Below, one piece after another: positions 11,133 through 22,066 of a DNA stretch of 64,000 nt (position 1 is its first letter; each line of letters starts with the position of its first letter). The position numbers were made by a program, and so were the translations under genes. The notes beneath the pieces were generated by a model, which did no database searches, was not told the origin of the DNA, and worked only from the letters and a program-made list of their open reading frames with translations. This stretch comes from Aurelia coerulea (taxonomy: Eukaryota; Cnidaria; Scyphozoa; Semaeostomeae; Ulmaridae): positions 9,782,001-9,846,000 of the forward strand of contig CM076943.1 of assembly GCA_039566865.1 (NCBI GenBank), in the 5' to 3' direction.

Positions 11133-11185
11133 TGTAAACAGCACGTGTTTCGTTCTGACTCACCCGGTACGTCAGTCGTTCCTAA

Positions 11186-11620
11186 GGCCTGTTTATATGA
11201 GGCGAGCCAGCCCGCTTGACAGGGCTAGCTCGCCTGGGCGGGATGATTTTAGTTTGTGTTTATATGAGTGAAAACTATCCCGGCCAGACGGGCTGGCCTC
11301 GTACTGCTGCATGTTATGACGTATCAAGGGATTTTGAAGACAATGGCCAGACAAAGACTTTGAAATTAAACAATGTAGTCTCGCCTGCGCAAATCAAATA
11401 TATTCACCTCGGTCAACCGGGCCAGCCCGCCTGACGCTGTTTATATGAGCTCGCCTCACCGGGATCCCGCCTACCCAATTCACAGATCTCGGCTGACCGG
11501 GCTGGCCCGCTGCTCATATAAACACAACTTTATTCAACAAAGGATGTCTTTCTTCACTCAGATCTCACCTAGGTGAGCCAGCCCAGTTAGGCGGGCTGGC
11601 CCGCCTCATATGAACAGGCC
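11186..11620. mobile_element. GC-rich MITE, GGCCTGTT ends
   Basis: TIRs GGCCTGTTTATATGAGGCG and the inverse CGCCTCATATGAACAGGCC; CCTAA directly repeated at 11181-11185 and 11621-11625 (TAA, a TWA-type site, lies within it). The interior repeats GGGCTGGCCCGCC-like blocks and has extra TTTATATGAG ends at about 11250, 11440 and 11512, as if built from nested or tandem copies. PIF/Harbinger affinity is inferred. Confidence 0.75.
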
Positions 11621-11691
11621 CCTAAACAAACGCGCTGTTCGTTCCAAAACTTGATCACAGAAAAATAGCAAATTCAAGCGAAAAGTTTTAC

Positions 11692-11784
11692 TTTTGAAGA
11701 GTAACAGCAGCCTTTCTTTGTCTTTCTTTCTCCCTTTCTTGTAATTCACGCGCATAATTGCGGGCCATGTGTCCCCGAAAGATT
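11692..11784 (-). CDS. Host gene exon 19 (IQ)
   Basis: Codes IFRGHMARNYARELQERERQ then RKAAVTLQ. The first half completes IQ motif 1, the end starts IQ motif 2. The helix between is Arg/Glu-rich. Donor AAAA|GTAAAA leaves AA, one base short of the phase needed by exon 20 (see findings). Confidence 0.75.
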
Positions 11785-12221
11785 CTAGTAAAAAATTAAA
11801 AAATTGCTGAGAAAAATGCTCAATAGTTGAAGAAGAAAGGTAGATTGAAAATCGAGAAGCTTTCTTTGTCGTTCCTTTGTGTTATTTTGTTCTGAATTAA
11901 GGCTAAACACAATTGCAATTTTCAAAACCACATCCTTCGTAATCGCACTTTCCAACTTGACAGCGCTGTCTTACCGATGAGCAATACTATTAACCATTTT
12001 AAAAACGCAGAAAACATTTAAAAATAACGCTAGAACCCTGGCTTTGAAAATTTACTTTAGATTTTACATTGCTGGAGAGCAAAAGTGCTGTTTTTGAAGC
12101 AACCACATATTTTGTCTTTCCTTTTCCATAAATCAGCAACCACTTGTCAGATTAACTGAAACAAGGTTTCAAGCTCTAAGCTGAAGCCTGACCTATGCAG
12201 CTGTGTAGCAAAAGGGACGAG

Positions 12222-12649
12222 TACAGCGGGTACCCGCAAGTAAGAAACCACTTTTTAAATTGAGGCCTGTTAAAGTTTCTTATTTAAAGAGACCGTTTCA
12301 TGGTCAGGGTCAAAGTTTCTTTTATATTGGTACCGTCAAGTCAAGGTATATGACAGAAGCGTACATGCATGTGTATCGAACACTACTGGTACATTTTACA
12401 TTTTGACCATGTTAATTTGTTGTTGTGTGAATCTTTAATTTTGAAAACCTTCATTCTGCTGTGAGAATGTTACATTATACATTTATGGGAATATGTTTTG
12501 CCATGTAGGACCAAACTATGACAAACCTGAAAATAAGAAACTTTTCAATTTCAGACCTAAAATTGTTCCTTATTAAAGGAGCCCCTTTTGAAGAAAATGA
12601 GGCCTGTTTCTTATAGAAGGGGGTTTCTTATTTGCGGGTACTTACTGTA
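12222..12649. mobile_element. MITE with TACAG...CTGTA ends
   Basis: TIRs TACAGCGGGTACCCGCAAG then TAAGAAACC, and the inverse GGTTTCTTATTTGCGGGTAC then TTACTGTA. Internal TTCTTATT phrases repeat. TA at the ends suggests a mariner-type TA target, not proven. Confidence 0.7.
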
Positions 12650-12942
12650 AAGCTACGGCTATTGCTCCCAAACTGTAATAACTTTAAAACGGATAGAAAC
12701 CGTACCAGTACAATGGAAGCATTTTCTAAGACATTTTCTAAGATTGTTTGAATACGAACTGAGAATCGTATTACCCTAAGTGATATGGGTCACTCATATG
12801 AACAAGTCCTTACAGGGCAAAAACGAACGTGGTGCTCAGTTTTCATTGACGACGACTTCGCTCGCCCGTCCACGGTTTCGGTTTAAATTTCTCTACATTT
12901 GCCAAATAATGGAGTCTGTGATGCTAAGTAAATTTGGCATAC

Positions 12943-12971
12943 CTTTGTATGTCCACTGCTGCATTTGTAAG
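12943..12971 (-). CDS. Host gene exon 18 (29-bp IQ half-exon)
   Basis: Codes LTNAAVDIQ and leaves AG, which with the first base of exon 19 makes Arg, giving AAVDIQRIFRGHMAR, a standard IQ motif. Acceptor TTCAAAAG, donor AAAG|GTATGC. The completed motif is strong support despite the small size. Confidence 0.75.
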
Positions 12972-13080
12972 CTTTTGAATTATAAAGTCTTCTTCCAACG
13001 AGGGCTAAAAAAGAGAACAGATATATTCATTAGATGTAAGGCGTATTAGTGTGAACATAGTCATGGTGTAAATGCCAACT

Positions 13081-13291
13081 CACTTTTGATCATGTTCATT
13101 GTTTTCGAGAATAAACATTTTAACGAAACTCGCTCATAGCTCAAGAAACAAAAGACTAAAAATTTACAAAAATCTTAGATCCTAATTCTGGATTTTCGCC
13201 AAACATTAAGTAAACAATCGTCAAAATCGGTGAACTTCACAATTTATTGTGGCCTGTCAAAAATGGATCATTTTTTGGCGCACCTGGTATT
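13081..13291. repeat. Dispersed repeat end, TTTTTTGGCGCACCTGGTA family
   Basis: Homologous stretches occur at 40165-40386, 48699-48945 (opposite strand) and 54424-55053, sharing GGCGCACYTGGTA ends, a TCAAAATYGGT phrase and CTCATAGCTCAAG. Only the 54424 copy shows both arms. No TSD identified. Confidence 0.6.
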
Positions 13292-13802
13292 CAAATCAAT
13301 AATATTTGTGCAGTAGGACCTCTGACCTGATAGCAAAGGCAAGGTGTCTTGAGCGGTGGAGACAGGGGAAAGGGGTGGAATGCCACCAGAAGTACATTTG
13401 TCGGAAATTTTACTATTCCTGTCGGATTTTTTGTAATTTTACAGGTTCGCCTTTGAAAGATTTTGTTGGAGAAACGATGCATTGAACATGATTTCATTGA
13501 CATTCGAAGATAAATAACGACATGAATTTAGAGTCTCGAACATATTTTTGCTACATATTCACTTATTTTGAAGGTTGATATGTTGGATCGCCAATTAATT
13601 CTATATTGTTGCTATCGAAGGTGCACATCAATCATTTCATGCATAAATGAAACCACGTTGTAACTGATGGTTCTACAACTGGTATTGTTGATCTTTCGGT
13701 GCATATCTTGCCGTCAGAAATTTAGGCCCCCCACCCCCAAAGAATAAATGGTTAGTGTTTGCCCTGACCAGCTTACATATTGCAAATAAAATATCAACTT
13801 AC

Positions 13803-14143
13803 ATTATCATCAAAACAGTAATGTGAGAATTTCTTGATATCAAAACCTTCCACTGCCTCATCATTCCCCTTCTTTGAATGCCTTTGAGTAGATTGCCGTG
13901 AACGCGCAGAACTAACTCTGGAAGACGCTTTCGAGCATGCTGAATTTGGTCTACTTAGGTTCTGGTATGAAGCTCCTCTGCTATTTGGCCTCCCGGGTTG
14001 ATGACTGTCTTGACCGATTGGGGTTTGAAGTTGCGTTGAAGTTGAGTTGCTGTTATTGGACAGTGATTTAGCATTCGTCGCTTGTTTTGACTTCGGTCCC
14101 ACTTGCACAGCATGTCCTTCGGCTTTTAATGGGTAGAATCCAC
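13803..14143 (-). CDS. Host gene exon 17 (Ser-rich)
   Basis: 341-bp exon, acceptor CCGTTAG, donor AAT|GTAAGT. Begins GGFYPLKAEGHAVQVGPKSK; the middle is a Ser/Asn/Arg low-complexity stretch and the end is FDIKKFSHYCFDDN. Phase 1 in, 0 out. Confidence 0.8.
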
Positions 14144-14645
14144 CTAACGGGAACATATTCATCATAAATAAGACCACACAGAAATCAGGATTTTCAAAGG
14201 ATAGTTGAAATTAATAATTTCTCATCAGTTACTGACTTCTATATATTCTATGGAGAAATATTCAAATAGTATTTGCTGTAGTTTTTTAGTCTTTTAGATT
14301 TAAAAATAGGCTTAAATAACGGACTCATCATATTAAACCCATAAACGCAACAAAAACACCAAAATCAGTAGAAAGAAGACTATTAACTCCTGTAAAAGAA
14401 ACAATAACCAAAATAAGCCTGTAACAAGAGCAAAACTGTTAAATTACTGCAAAACTGTTAGGACCGTTGGTCTTTTAGATTTGATAGAAAACAAATCTTT
14501 GATTTGAGAAGCCAGGCAAGATCTAGCTTGTGAAGTAGTTTTGGGTCACTACGTGGATAAAATAATTTTCATCGGCTAACAGATATCATCCTCAGCAACC
14601 AAAGCGAGTACCTGAAATTTTTCTCCGAAGAGATTACCACCTTCC

Positions 14646-15163
14646 AGCATAGGTTCAAACTCTTTTAAACAGTGTAAAAATTTGGGTGTAAAATTATATG
14701 ATTTATTTCTTTGAATCGAATTGCTGGAAAGCAATTTGAGCTATTTTTCTATAATTCTACCGTTGGACTTTTCGGAAGTCTTGAATATTTTTGAAATTGC
14801 AGCATATTTTATCTTTCAACTCATTTGAGGACGTAAGGTCATCAGGTTTCAAAATCATAAACCAGAAGAGTGACAGACTTTTGTTTGATACCATATTGTG
14901 GACATTCATAAACAATGGTTTTTCTGAAAACCATTCTGCGTTTCCTAAAACTTTAGAAATTATGATGGCTTTAAGTCCTTTTAGATTTTTCCTTGAATTC
15001 ATAAAAAGAAGAAAACATCCTAATTCAGAAAATATTGAAAATTTCAGAAAGCTCCAACGGTAGAATTATAGCAAAATAGTTAAAGTTTCTTTAAAGCCAT
15101 TCAGTTCAAAGAAATAGGTTATGGAATTTTACACCAACTTTTTAAAGATATGGAACTTATGCT
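14646..15163. mobile_element. Mutator-like foldback MITE, AGCATAGG family
   Basis: TIRs AGCATAGGTTCAAACTCTTT and the inverse GGAACTTATGCT; paired internal arms with TAATTCTACCGTTGGACTTT / CTCCAACGGTAGAATTATAG. 518 bp, nearly wholly self-complementary. TSD not legible. Confidence 0.75.
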
Positions 15164-15552
15164 CAACCTAGACTCAATGCATGTGGTAGTTTCGCTTTTT
15201 GTCCAAACTGATACCGCTAAAACTACGACTCATTTCCCTACACTTGCAGAACAGATAAGCCTCGTACTGATTCAATAGCATCATTATGTTCCAAAAAGTT
15301 GGACCTAAATCACCTGCTTTTTTTCTCACAAACAACCACTGAGCCTAAAACGCCACAAAATTTTCCGGCACTGCTGTACCATACAACTAGCTATCAGTAC
15401 TTAGATGAATAGTTCTTCAAGCCATAATTGCAAAACCGCCTTCCTCTAAGCCATATTCTGATCAGCACACGACGGCGACGAAAAACTGTCACCGATGATC
15501 GACATTTTGTCCGGTTTTACAGCTCTGGGGAAACAAGGCCCTAACTGGACCG

Positions 15553-15634
15553 ACAACAACAACAACAACAACATCCATTCAATGAGATTAGAGCAAGTTG
15601 AGGGTCCTTGTGGAATGAGGCTATGCTAAACCTA
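15553..15634 (-). repeat. Dispersed repeat, TTGTTG family (inverse copy)
   Basis: The minus strand reads CACAAGGACCCTCAACTTGC then a (GTT)n run and GGTCCAGTTAGGGC, matching 60868-60948. It touches the donor side of exon 16. Confidence 0.6.
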
Positions 15635-15635
15635 C

Positions 15636-15844
15636 CGTTATACTGGTCCAGCCAATCTAATTTGGAATTATCTTGATAATAGGTGTCATGGCTCTCCGCT
15701 AAATTTCGATTTTGTGGAGGATATGTTTTATTCAATCGTGCTAATTCCAAGTCTCCGTCTCTGGCTCTGTCGTCGGCAAAGATATACAATGGTTGTGAGT
15801 GACTTGGCAGGTCAACATCAATCTGTTTCACATGGTATCTTGGC
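15636..15844 (-). CDS. Host gene exon 16
   Basis: Acceptor CGTTGTAG and donor AACG|GTAGGT. Seventy residues starting RPRYHVKQIDVDLPSHSQPL and ending DNSKLDWLDQYN. More folded-looking than its neighbours. Phase 2 in, 1 out. A dispersed repeat abuts the donor side (15553-15634). Confidence 0.8.
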
Positions 15845-16486
15845 CTACAACGGAAAAAAATTTAAAGATGAATGATAGGTCTGCAAGCATACAACGAATA
15901 GGCCATTCCGCAGTAAAATGCGAAGGCGCTCAACGCTATGCACCATGGGATCGTATGTGTGGTTATACACACGAAAGCACTCAAACTCATCTTTAGAGTG
16001 AGTTTGTTGCTCTTCCTCAACTCTGGGATAGAAGAAGCCGTTCTGCAACTCGCTCGGCTATTCGAAAACAATAGCAAACATAAATTATTTCTCGAAAACA
16101 ATGTAATCTTGTCACTAAGCAAGGACCATTACAGTGTTGCTTTGTTGTTTGGAATTGAGGTGGCATAATCAATGTTACCACCTAGGTACCTAGCCAACCG
16201 TAAATCCATAATGGCTGCTAATCTGTCCACTTTTGTGACAGATTTGCACAAAGTGTTCCAGGGTCTTCATTTGGCTTCGTGATCCGTGTTTAACACATGA
16301 ACTCAATGGGAACGAGGTTGACAAACACTAGCTTCGACGATTCGAAAATTTTGAATTCTGATTCGAATTCCATTTCGAAGCCCCTATGTGGCACAGGAAT
16401 GCAACGCAAAACAGCACCTTCGCATTTGACTGTGGAATGTGCTTTATTGAGAGCAATCTAGAACTTCGACTGCCATCTTTCGACAG

Positions 16487-16802
16487 GGTGTCCCAAAAAA
16501 GTACAACTGTTTTAAGAATCCCTAAAACTCGATCATCTAACTGGTGATAAAATTTTCTGTTTGATTTGTTTTGTTAATGACCACAGCATACTTAGATATG
16601 TTATAACACATATTTTCGATGCTTAAAACTTAAAAATTACACGTTGAAAATCTTGTTTTAAGATTTATTGTTAAGGCAACAAAGTCAATCTTGCCTGATA
16701 GCCAAAATTTTCAGACACAATCGCCCCTCAATGTTGGTTATATTTCAGATTTGTGGCAATCAAGCAGGACTCGATTCTTTCCAATACTCCATCCAATACT
16801 CA
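16487..16802. other. Possible transposon end, GGGTGTCCCAAAAA
   Basis: GGGTGTCCCAAAAAAGTACA at 16487 matches the TIR of the TA-flanked element at 53630 and a phrase at 34279. No matching right end found here, so probably a truncated copy. Rest of the stretch unannotated. Confidence 0.45.
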
Positions 16803-17432
16803 AGCTGCTAAACAAGGACAGATAATGTTACAATAGAACTCGCTATCTTTCATTGACACCTAGATACAAAGCAATTTGTGATTGCAGACAAAGGGAATTC
16901 CATGCTCGGTCGGTCAAGACATAAACAAAAACAAAGCAAGCCGCAAAAATTGCCCTGAAACTAGGGTCGCTGGCGCGCTCGTTGTGCATCCCAGAAATGG
17001 TTTTTAAGAGCAATTATTAGCACATATCGAAAGAAGAAGGATATATCTAAACTTCTGCCTCGGGCATTTTATTTATTTTGTGCAGAAGCCAATCGGGAGG
17101 GGATTCGATTCTCGTACTTTTTAGGTGTAATTAAAACACTTACTGCTCAGCTTCTGTACGAAAAAAATAAAATGCCCGAGGCAGAAGTTTAGATATATCC
17201 TTCTTCTTTCGATATGTGCGAATATCTGCTCTTTAAAACCATTTCTCGAATGCACAACGACCGAGCTAGCGACCCGGGTTTCAGGGCAGTTTTTGCGGCT
17301 TGCTTTGTTTTTGTTTATGTCTCGACCAACCGAGCATGGAATTCCCTTTGTCTGCAATCACAAATTGCTTTGTATCTAGGTGTCAATAAAAAGTAGCGAG
17401 TCCTATTGTAACATTATCTGTCCTAAGCTGCT
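16803..17432. mobile_element. 630-bp near-perfect inverted-repeat (foldback) element
   Basis: Left arm (about 16803-17089) and right arm (about 17149-17432) are near-exact complements, e.g. GGACAGATAATGTTACAATAG with its inverse and CTTCTGCCTCGGGCATTTTA with its inverse. The loop is about 60 nt. Arms of roughly 285 bp with few mismatches. No transposase. Plus-strand ORFs inside are arm read-through. Confidence 0.85.
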
Positions 17433-17497
17433 ATGATTCTGACATGCCTAAACTTTGCCGCACATCGTACAGGATGCGATACCAGCCCAGGCCCCAC

Positions 17498-17681
17498 AAT
17501 AGACCTTTTAGCTATTCAGAAAAGAATCAGAATCTAACAGTATTTTGCTACATTTTATTGAATTTCCTTTTTGCACAATAGTGATTGAAGCTCTGACGCC
17601 ATTCGATCGAGCCTCGCGTATAAAATGTATCAAAATAACGCTCGATCCAGGCTCTTTTGTAGAATAACTTTAAGGTCTATT
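17498..17681. mobile_element. AATAGACC-family MITE, second copy
   Basis: Ends AATAGACCTTTTAGCTATTC and AAGGTCTATT; the right half (AACGCTCGATCCAGGCTCTT) matches the 7857 element, the left half is shortened and diverged. Confidence 0.75.
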
Positions 17682-19015
17682 AAAGCTTAAATTGAATTGA
17701 ATCGAATCGATGTTCACGTAGCTACTGAAATGTATATCAGCTCACGCGGAGAACGCGACGCAACGAAGGAGTACAACAATCAGACGTAATATCATAAGGC
17801 AGCTATTAATCTGACGTCATAAACCTTTTTACGCCGTAATGCAGAGAACGGAAACTTCAGTCGAAGGTTTGAACAAACAAGGAGGAGTGCCAGTATTTTC
17901 TGCTCACAGTTATCGATTTTATTCAATATACTAAATCGCTAGTTTTATGATATTTGCCAAGATAGGCAACCTGTTCCCTTGCTTCAAGAAGAAGTCTTTT
18001 AGAGTTGTAGAAGTAATGGAGCACAATCAACCTGGGGGTAGCTATGCAGCGGCATCGAAGGAAAGCTACCAGACTTTTGTGGAAAAATTGAAAACATGGT
18101 CAAATATGTTCGTTGCTAGAAGCTTTGCAGCTGCTAGTTCAATTGAAATGGATCAAAAATCGCATGGAAAGAGGAAAAAATCCATCTCCACCTAAAAACG
18201 CAAAGGTTGGCCAAATAGAGGTAAGCAGATTACTTTTAGTGTAGATTTTCCCAAAGTCAATTTCCTTAAGTCAGTGACTGAATAGCCTGTGTGCAGACTC
18301 GACTGACTTGTTTTCATAGAGGTTAAGGAACCAAATGAGTGTGCACGAAGGCTAGTGGCCGAGCGGCTTATACAGTTTCCGTCAAGCCTAAAATAAACTT
18401 AAGGTAAAACTTTCAATCAGCAAGACGAGAAAAATGATGAATTAAATAAATATTGAACATATGAATGAACAAATAAATGAACTAAGAGATTTAATGGAAC
18501 GATCAGCGATTAAATAATTTCTATACAGTGTGAGAAAGAAAGAACGAATGAAGAAATGAATGAATAGTTAGGGAATGAACCATATGATATCAAATTCTCT
18601 CTTTTCTCAAGAGGCCGGGATTCTGAGAGCCAATCCCCCCGTGTATTGTGTCGAAAACAAAGGCGGAACACTCTTTGCAAATCTTGAAGGCAAGAAAGGC
18701 CAATCAATTAGCTTCATTGTGAGTGAAAAAGATAAAAGGAAGAAATAATGCAGACATGGGTAAATAAGAAAAGATACCAAATGAAATTCTTTCAAGCACA
18801 TTAGACATTGCTTAAATATTGATCGTTTGATTGCATTATTCAGTAGTTCAGTTAGTATGGTTCATTTCGTAGTTTATTTGTTTTAACCCTTGTTTATGCA
18901 TTGTTTTTTTATATTTTCATGTCATGTCTTCTCTTTTTAACATGTATATTAATACGTTTATTCATCTATCTTTCCACTCTTAGCATAGCCAATTTGCTTT
19001 ACCAAGGCATTTAGC
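17682..19015 (+). other. Intron stretch with an unassigned ORF and TGAA/TTCA tracts
   Basis: A plus-strand ORF (17947-18195, MIFAKIGNLFPCFKKKSFRV...) has no recognised domain. A SINE A-box fragment is at 18352-18400, AATGAATGAA tracts at 18420-18560, and at 18566-18690 a degenerate relative of the satellite leader (TTAGGGAATGAAC, GATATCA). Coding potential is unproven. Confidence 0.4.
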
Positions 19016-19975
19016 TTGCATGGCATATTCTGCCTTTGCGTATTCATTCCCTTTATCTTTTATTCCATTATTCTTCAAGTCATTAGTTCTTTTGTGTATA
19101 AATTCATACATTCCTCAGTTCATTCCATCACTTGTTGGTTCATTTGTTCAGTCATTCATTCATCCATCCATCCATCCATCCACCCATTCACTCATTTCTT
19201 TTATTCGTTCAGTTTTTATCCATTTGTTATTTGCTTTGATTTATTCATTCATCTGTTCATTCATTTCTTCTTAACTTCTTTCTCCAAGCATTGTAGATTT
19301 TCTTGGGATTCATTGACAGGCTTATTTCACTGTTCATTTATTCAGTCCTTTGTCAATGTGTTGTTTTTCATCGTAAAAATGATAACGAAATGTCAGGCGT
19401 GCATAAATATGGGAACGTGGGAACAAACTTCCCAGGCATCTTTTTCCAAAGCAATATTTTGCAGGCAGTTTTTCTAAAATAGTTTTTGATGAAATGTAAT
19501 TGCAGTAAGATGATGAATAATAGCAAACAAATGGTACACATTGCTTATGTTCTGCTGTTGAATATATGATTAATCGTTTCTTTGCTCCATGTGTAAAAAC
19601 TGTTTGATACCTGCATTATTACTGGTTCTGGTAATAGGCTTTTCTACCCTAGCTGTACAAAATTGATATGCAGGCAGGTTTTCAGAGAATTTCTACCGCT
19701 CCCAGGCAGGTTTGAACATCATGCACGCCTGCGAAATGTATGCATGGTTAGGGAATGAAGAAATGGAGAAACTCCAACCTTTGGAAAAAATAGGTAATCA
19801 AGCGGAAATCAGCCATTAACTTTGATTACCCCCCAGCGCCGGTTAGGGAATGAACAATTTGATATCAGATCAATCTTTCTCTTTCTAAACAGATCGAGAT
19901 TCAAAGCAGCAACCCCCCTCAATTTTGACCAAGGGAAAGTCCGCCGAACGTCCTCTTTGGAAAGGGCTTCTACTA
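19016..19975 (+). repeat. Satellite module 1: TTCA-rich tract and leader
   Basis: TTCATTC/CATCCATC microsatellite (19130-19290), then CTTTCTCCAAGCATTGTAGA, then a leader at 19840-19975 with TAGGGAATGAACAATTTGAT and GGGAAAGTCCGCCGAACGTC. The same order recurs at 21537-22063 and 24124-24651. Translated Ser/Phe-rich ORFs here are microsatellite artefacts. Confidence 0.7.
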
Positions 19976-19976
19976 C

Positions 19977-21003
19977 CAGGTGACCTGGTGTTGGAAACCC
20001 TGTCCACTGAGGACGTTCGAGCAGCAAACGCGGACCAAAATGAATTGCAAGGAGGCAATGATTTCACTAATGAACACAGCAAACCTGTCGTGAAACAAGC
20101 AACAGTTACAGACGAGAATGGATGTGTTCGGTGGTCAAGATTTGATGATAAGCCAGCCTTTTTGTGTTCAGCTGCATTTTCAATGTAGCTGAATATGAGA
20201 ACGCTGGCTTTTCACGAACCAGAAACATCTATATGACCTGGTGTTGGAAACACTGTCCATAGAACACGTTTGAGCAGCAAACGAGGACCAAAATTAATTA
20301 CAAGGGGGCAATGATCTCACTAATGAACACAGCTAACCTGTCGTGAAGTTAGCAACAGTTAAAGACGAGAATGGATGTGTTCGGTGGTCAAGATTTGATG
20401 ATGATAAGCCAGCGTTTTTGTGTTCAGCTGCATTTTCAATGTTGCTGAATATGAGAATGCTGGCTTTTCGCAAACCAGAAACATCTGTATGACCTGGTGT
20501 TGGAAGCCCTGTACATTGAGGACGTTCGAGAAGCAAACGAGGACCAAATTGAATTGCAAGGAGGCAATGATTTCACTAATGAACACAGCAAACCTGTTGT
20601 GAAACAAGCAACAGTTACAGACGAGAATGGATGTGTTCGGTGGTCAAGATTTGATGATGATAAGCCAGCGTTTTTGTGTTCAGCTTCATTTTCAATGTTG
20701 CTGAATATGAGAATGCTGGCTTTTCGCAAACCAGAAACATCTGTATGACCTGGTGTTGGAAGCCCTGTACATTGAGAACGTTCGAGAAGCAAACGAGGAT
20801 CAAATTGAATTGCAAGGAGGCAATGATTTCACTAATGAACACAGCAAACCTGTTGTGAAAAAAGCAACAGTTACAGACGAGAATGGATGTGTTCGGTGGT
20901 CAAGATTTTATGATAAGCCAGCGTTTTTGTGTTCAGCTGCATTTTCAATGTTGCTGAATATGAGAAGGCTGGCTTATCACGAAGCAGAAACATCTATATC
21001 TTT
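19977..21003 (+). repeat. Hairpin satellite block 1 (about 4 units of 254-256 bp)
   Basis: Unit anchors GACCTGGTGTTGGAA fall at 19981, 20235, 20491 and 20747. Each unit contains the 57-nt foldback GCCAGCG...CGCTGGC (e.g. 20408-20464). The frame that looks coding (LQGGNDFTNEHSKPVVKQAT) ends in TGA in each unit and the period is usually not a multiple of three, so this is not a repeat protein. Confidence 0.9.
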
Positions 21004-21536
21004 GCCTTGATAATGGACTTGATAATGATCTTGACTGCACCCGAATATGAAAAGGCTGGCTTATCACGAACCAGAAACATCTATATCTTTGCCACAAATT
21101 GAGTAGGCTATTATAACACCAACACACGGCATGCGTTGGTGTTGTACTCGATTTGTGGCAACGTCCAGAAAATCAAAGAAGTATGTTTCTTGGGGTCAAT
21201 ACCAACATTAAACAGCACGAAACAGTTCCTTTAAAACCAAGTGCCGCATATAGCAGGTACATGGTGGAAGAAGTTAAGCAGAACGAATACCAGTCAGGCA
21301 AGCAAGGAAGGCGTCCTGTCTTTGATAAAGAGTGGCTGGTCAAGTCAACGAGTGCTGATCCCCCTCATCTAGAAACAGTTCACTGCTTTTGGCGAGTGGA
21401 ACTGAAGATCTTTGCCAAAGTTCTCGAAGAATTTCAGCCCAGTAATGCAAGATGATTCTGAATCTGATTTCAACACTGATCGTACAACACCAGTAGAAGG
21501 GCCTTCGAAAACTAAGTGGTCCACTAGTTCTTTCGT
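21004..21536 (+). repeat. Satellite tail module, copy 1, with ~100-codon ORF
   Basis: Repeats TTGATAATGGACTTGATAAT, a big hairpin (21091-21159) and an ORF (21153-21455) starting MWQRPENQRSMFLGVNTNIK. The same block is at 23590-24123 with a 2,586-bp offset and almost no differences, though the ORF ends differ by one inserted base (EEFQPSNAR versus EEFPAQ). No recognised domain. Confidence 0.75.
21091..21159 (+). repeat. Tail hairpin, copy 1
   Basis: Arms GCCACAAATTGAGTA and TACTCGATTTGTGGC, with an inner pair ATAACACCAAC/GTTGGTGTTGT. The one non-Watson-Crick pair in the outer stem is U.G on the plus strand. Confidence 0.8.
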
Positions 21537-22066
21537 GTGTTCATTTATACATTCCTTAATTCATTCCATCACTTGTTGGTTCATTTGTTCAGTCAGTCAG
21601 TCATTCATTCATTAATTAATTCATCCATTCATTCATTCATTTCCTTCATTCATTTACTTTTCATCCCTTGGTTATTTGCTTCGATTTCTTCATTCATATG
21701 TTCATTCATTTCATCTTAACTTCTTTCTCCAAGCATTGTAGATTTTCTTGGGATTCATTGACAGGCTTATTTCACTGTTATTTATTCAGTCCTTTGTCAA
21801 TGTGTTGTTTTTATCTTTAAAATGATAACGAAATGTATGCATGGTTCAAGAGAAACTCCAAACTCTGGGAAAAAATAGGTAATCAAAGCGGTAATCAGCG
21901 ATTACCTTGATTACCCCCTAACGCCGGATAGGGAATGAACAATTTGATATCAGATCAATCTCTCTCTTTCTAAACAGATCGAGATTCAAAGCAGCAACCC
22001 CCCTCAATTTTGACCAAGGGAAAGTCCGCCGAACGTCCTCTTTGGAAAGGGCTTCTACTACCAGGT
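21537..22066 (+). repeat. Satellite module 2: TTCA-rich tract and leader
   Basis: Second copy of the module seen at 19016-19975; (TTCA)n at 21590-21720, leader TAGGGAATGAAC at 21928. Confidence 0.75.

Noticed and set aside
19016..19477. 153-codon ORF rich in His, Ser and Phe
   Set aside because: Encoded by (TTCA)n / (CATC)n microsatellite repeated at 21537 and 24124.
20570..20625. Hammerhead-ribozyme-like motif in the satellite (CTAATGA, ACAG/CTGT stem, GAAAC)
   Set aside because: The invariant G of CUGANGA is A, and stem I does not form with the sequence after the putative cleavage site.
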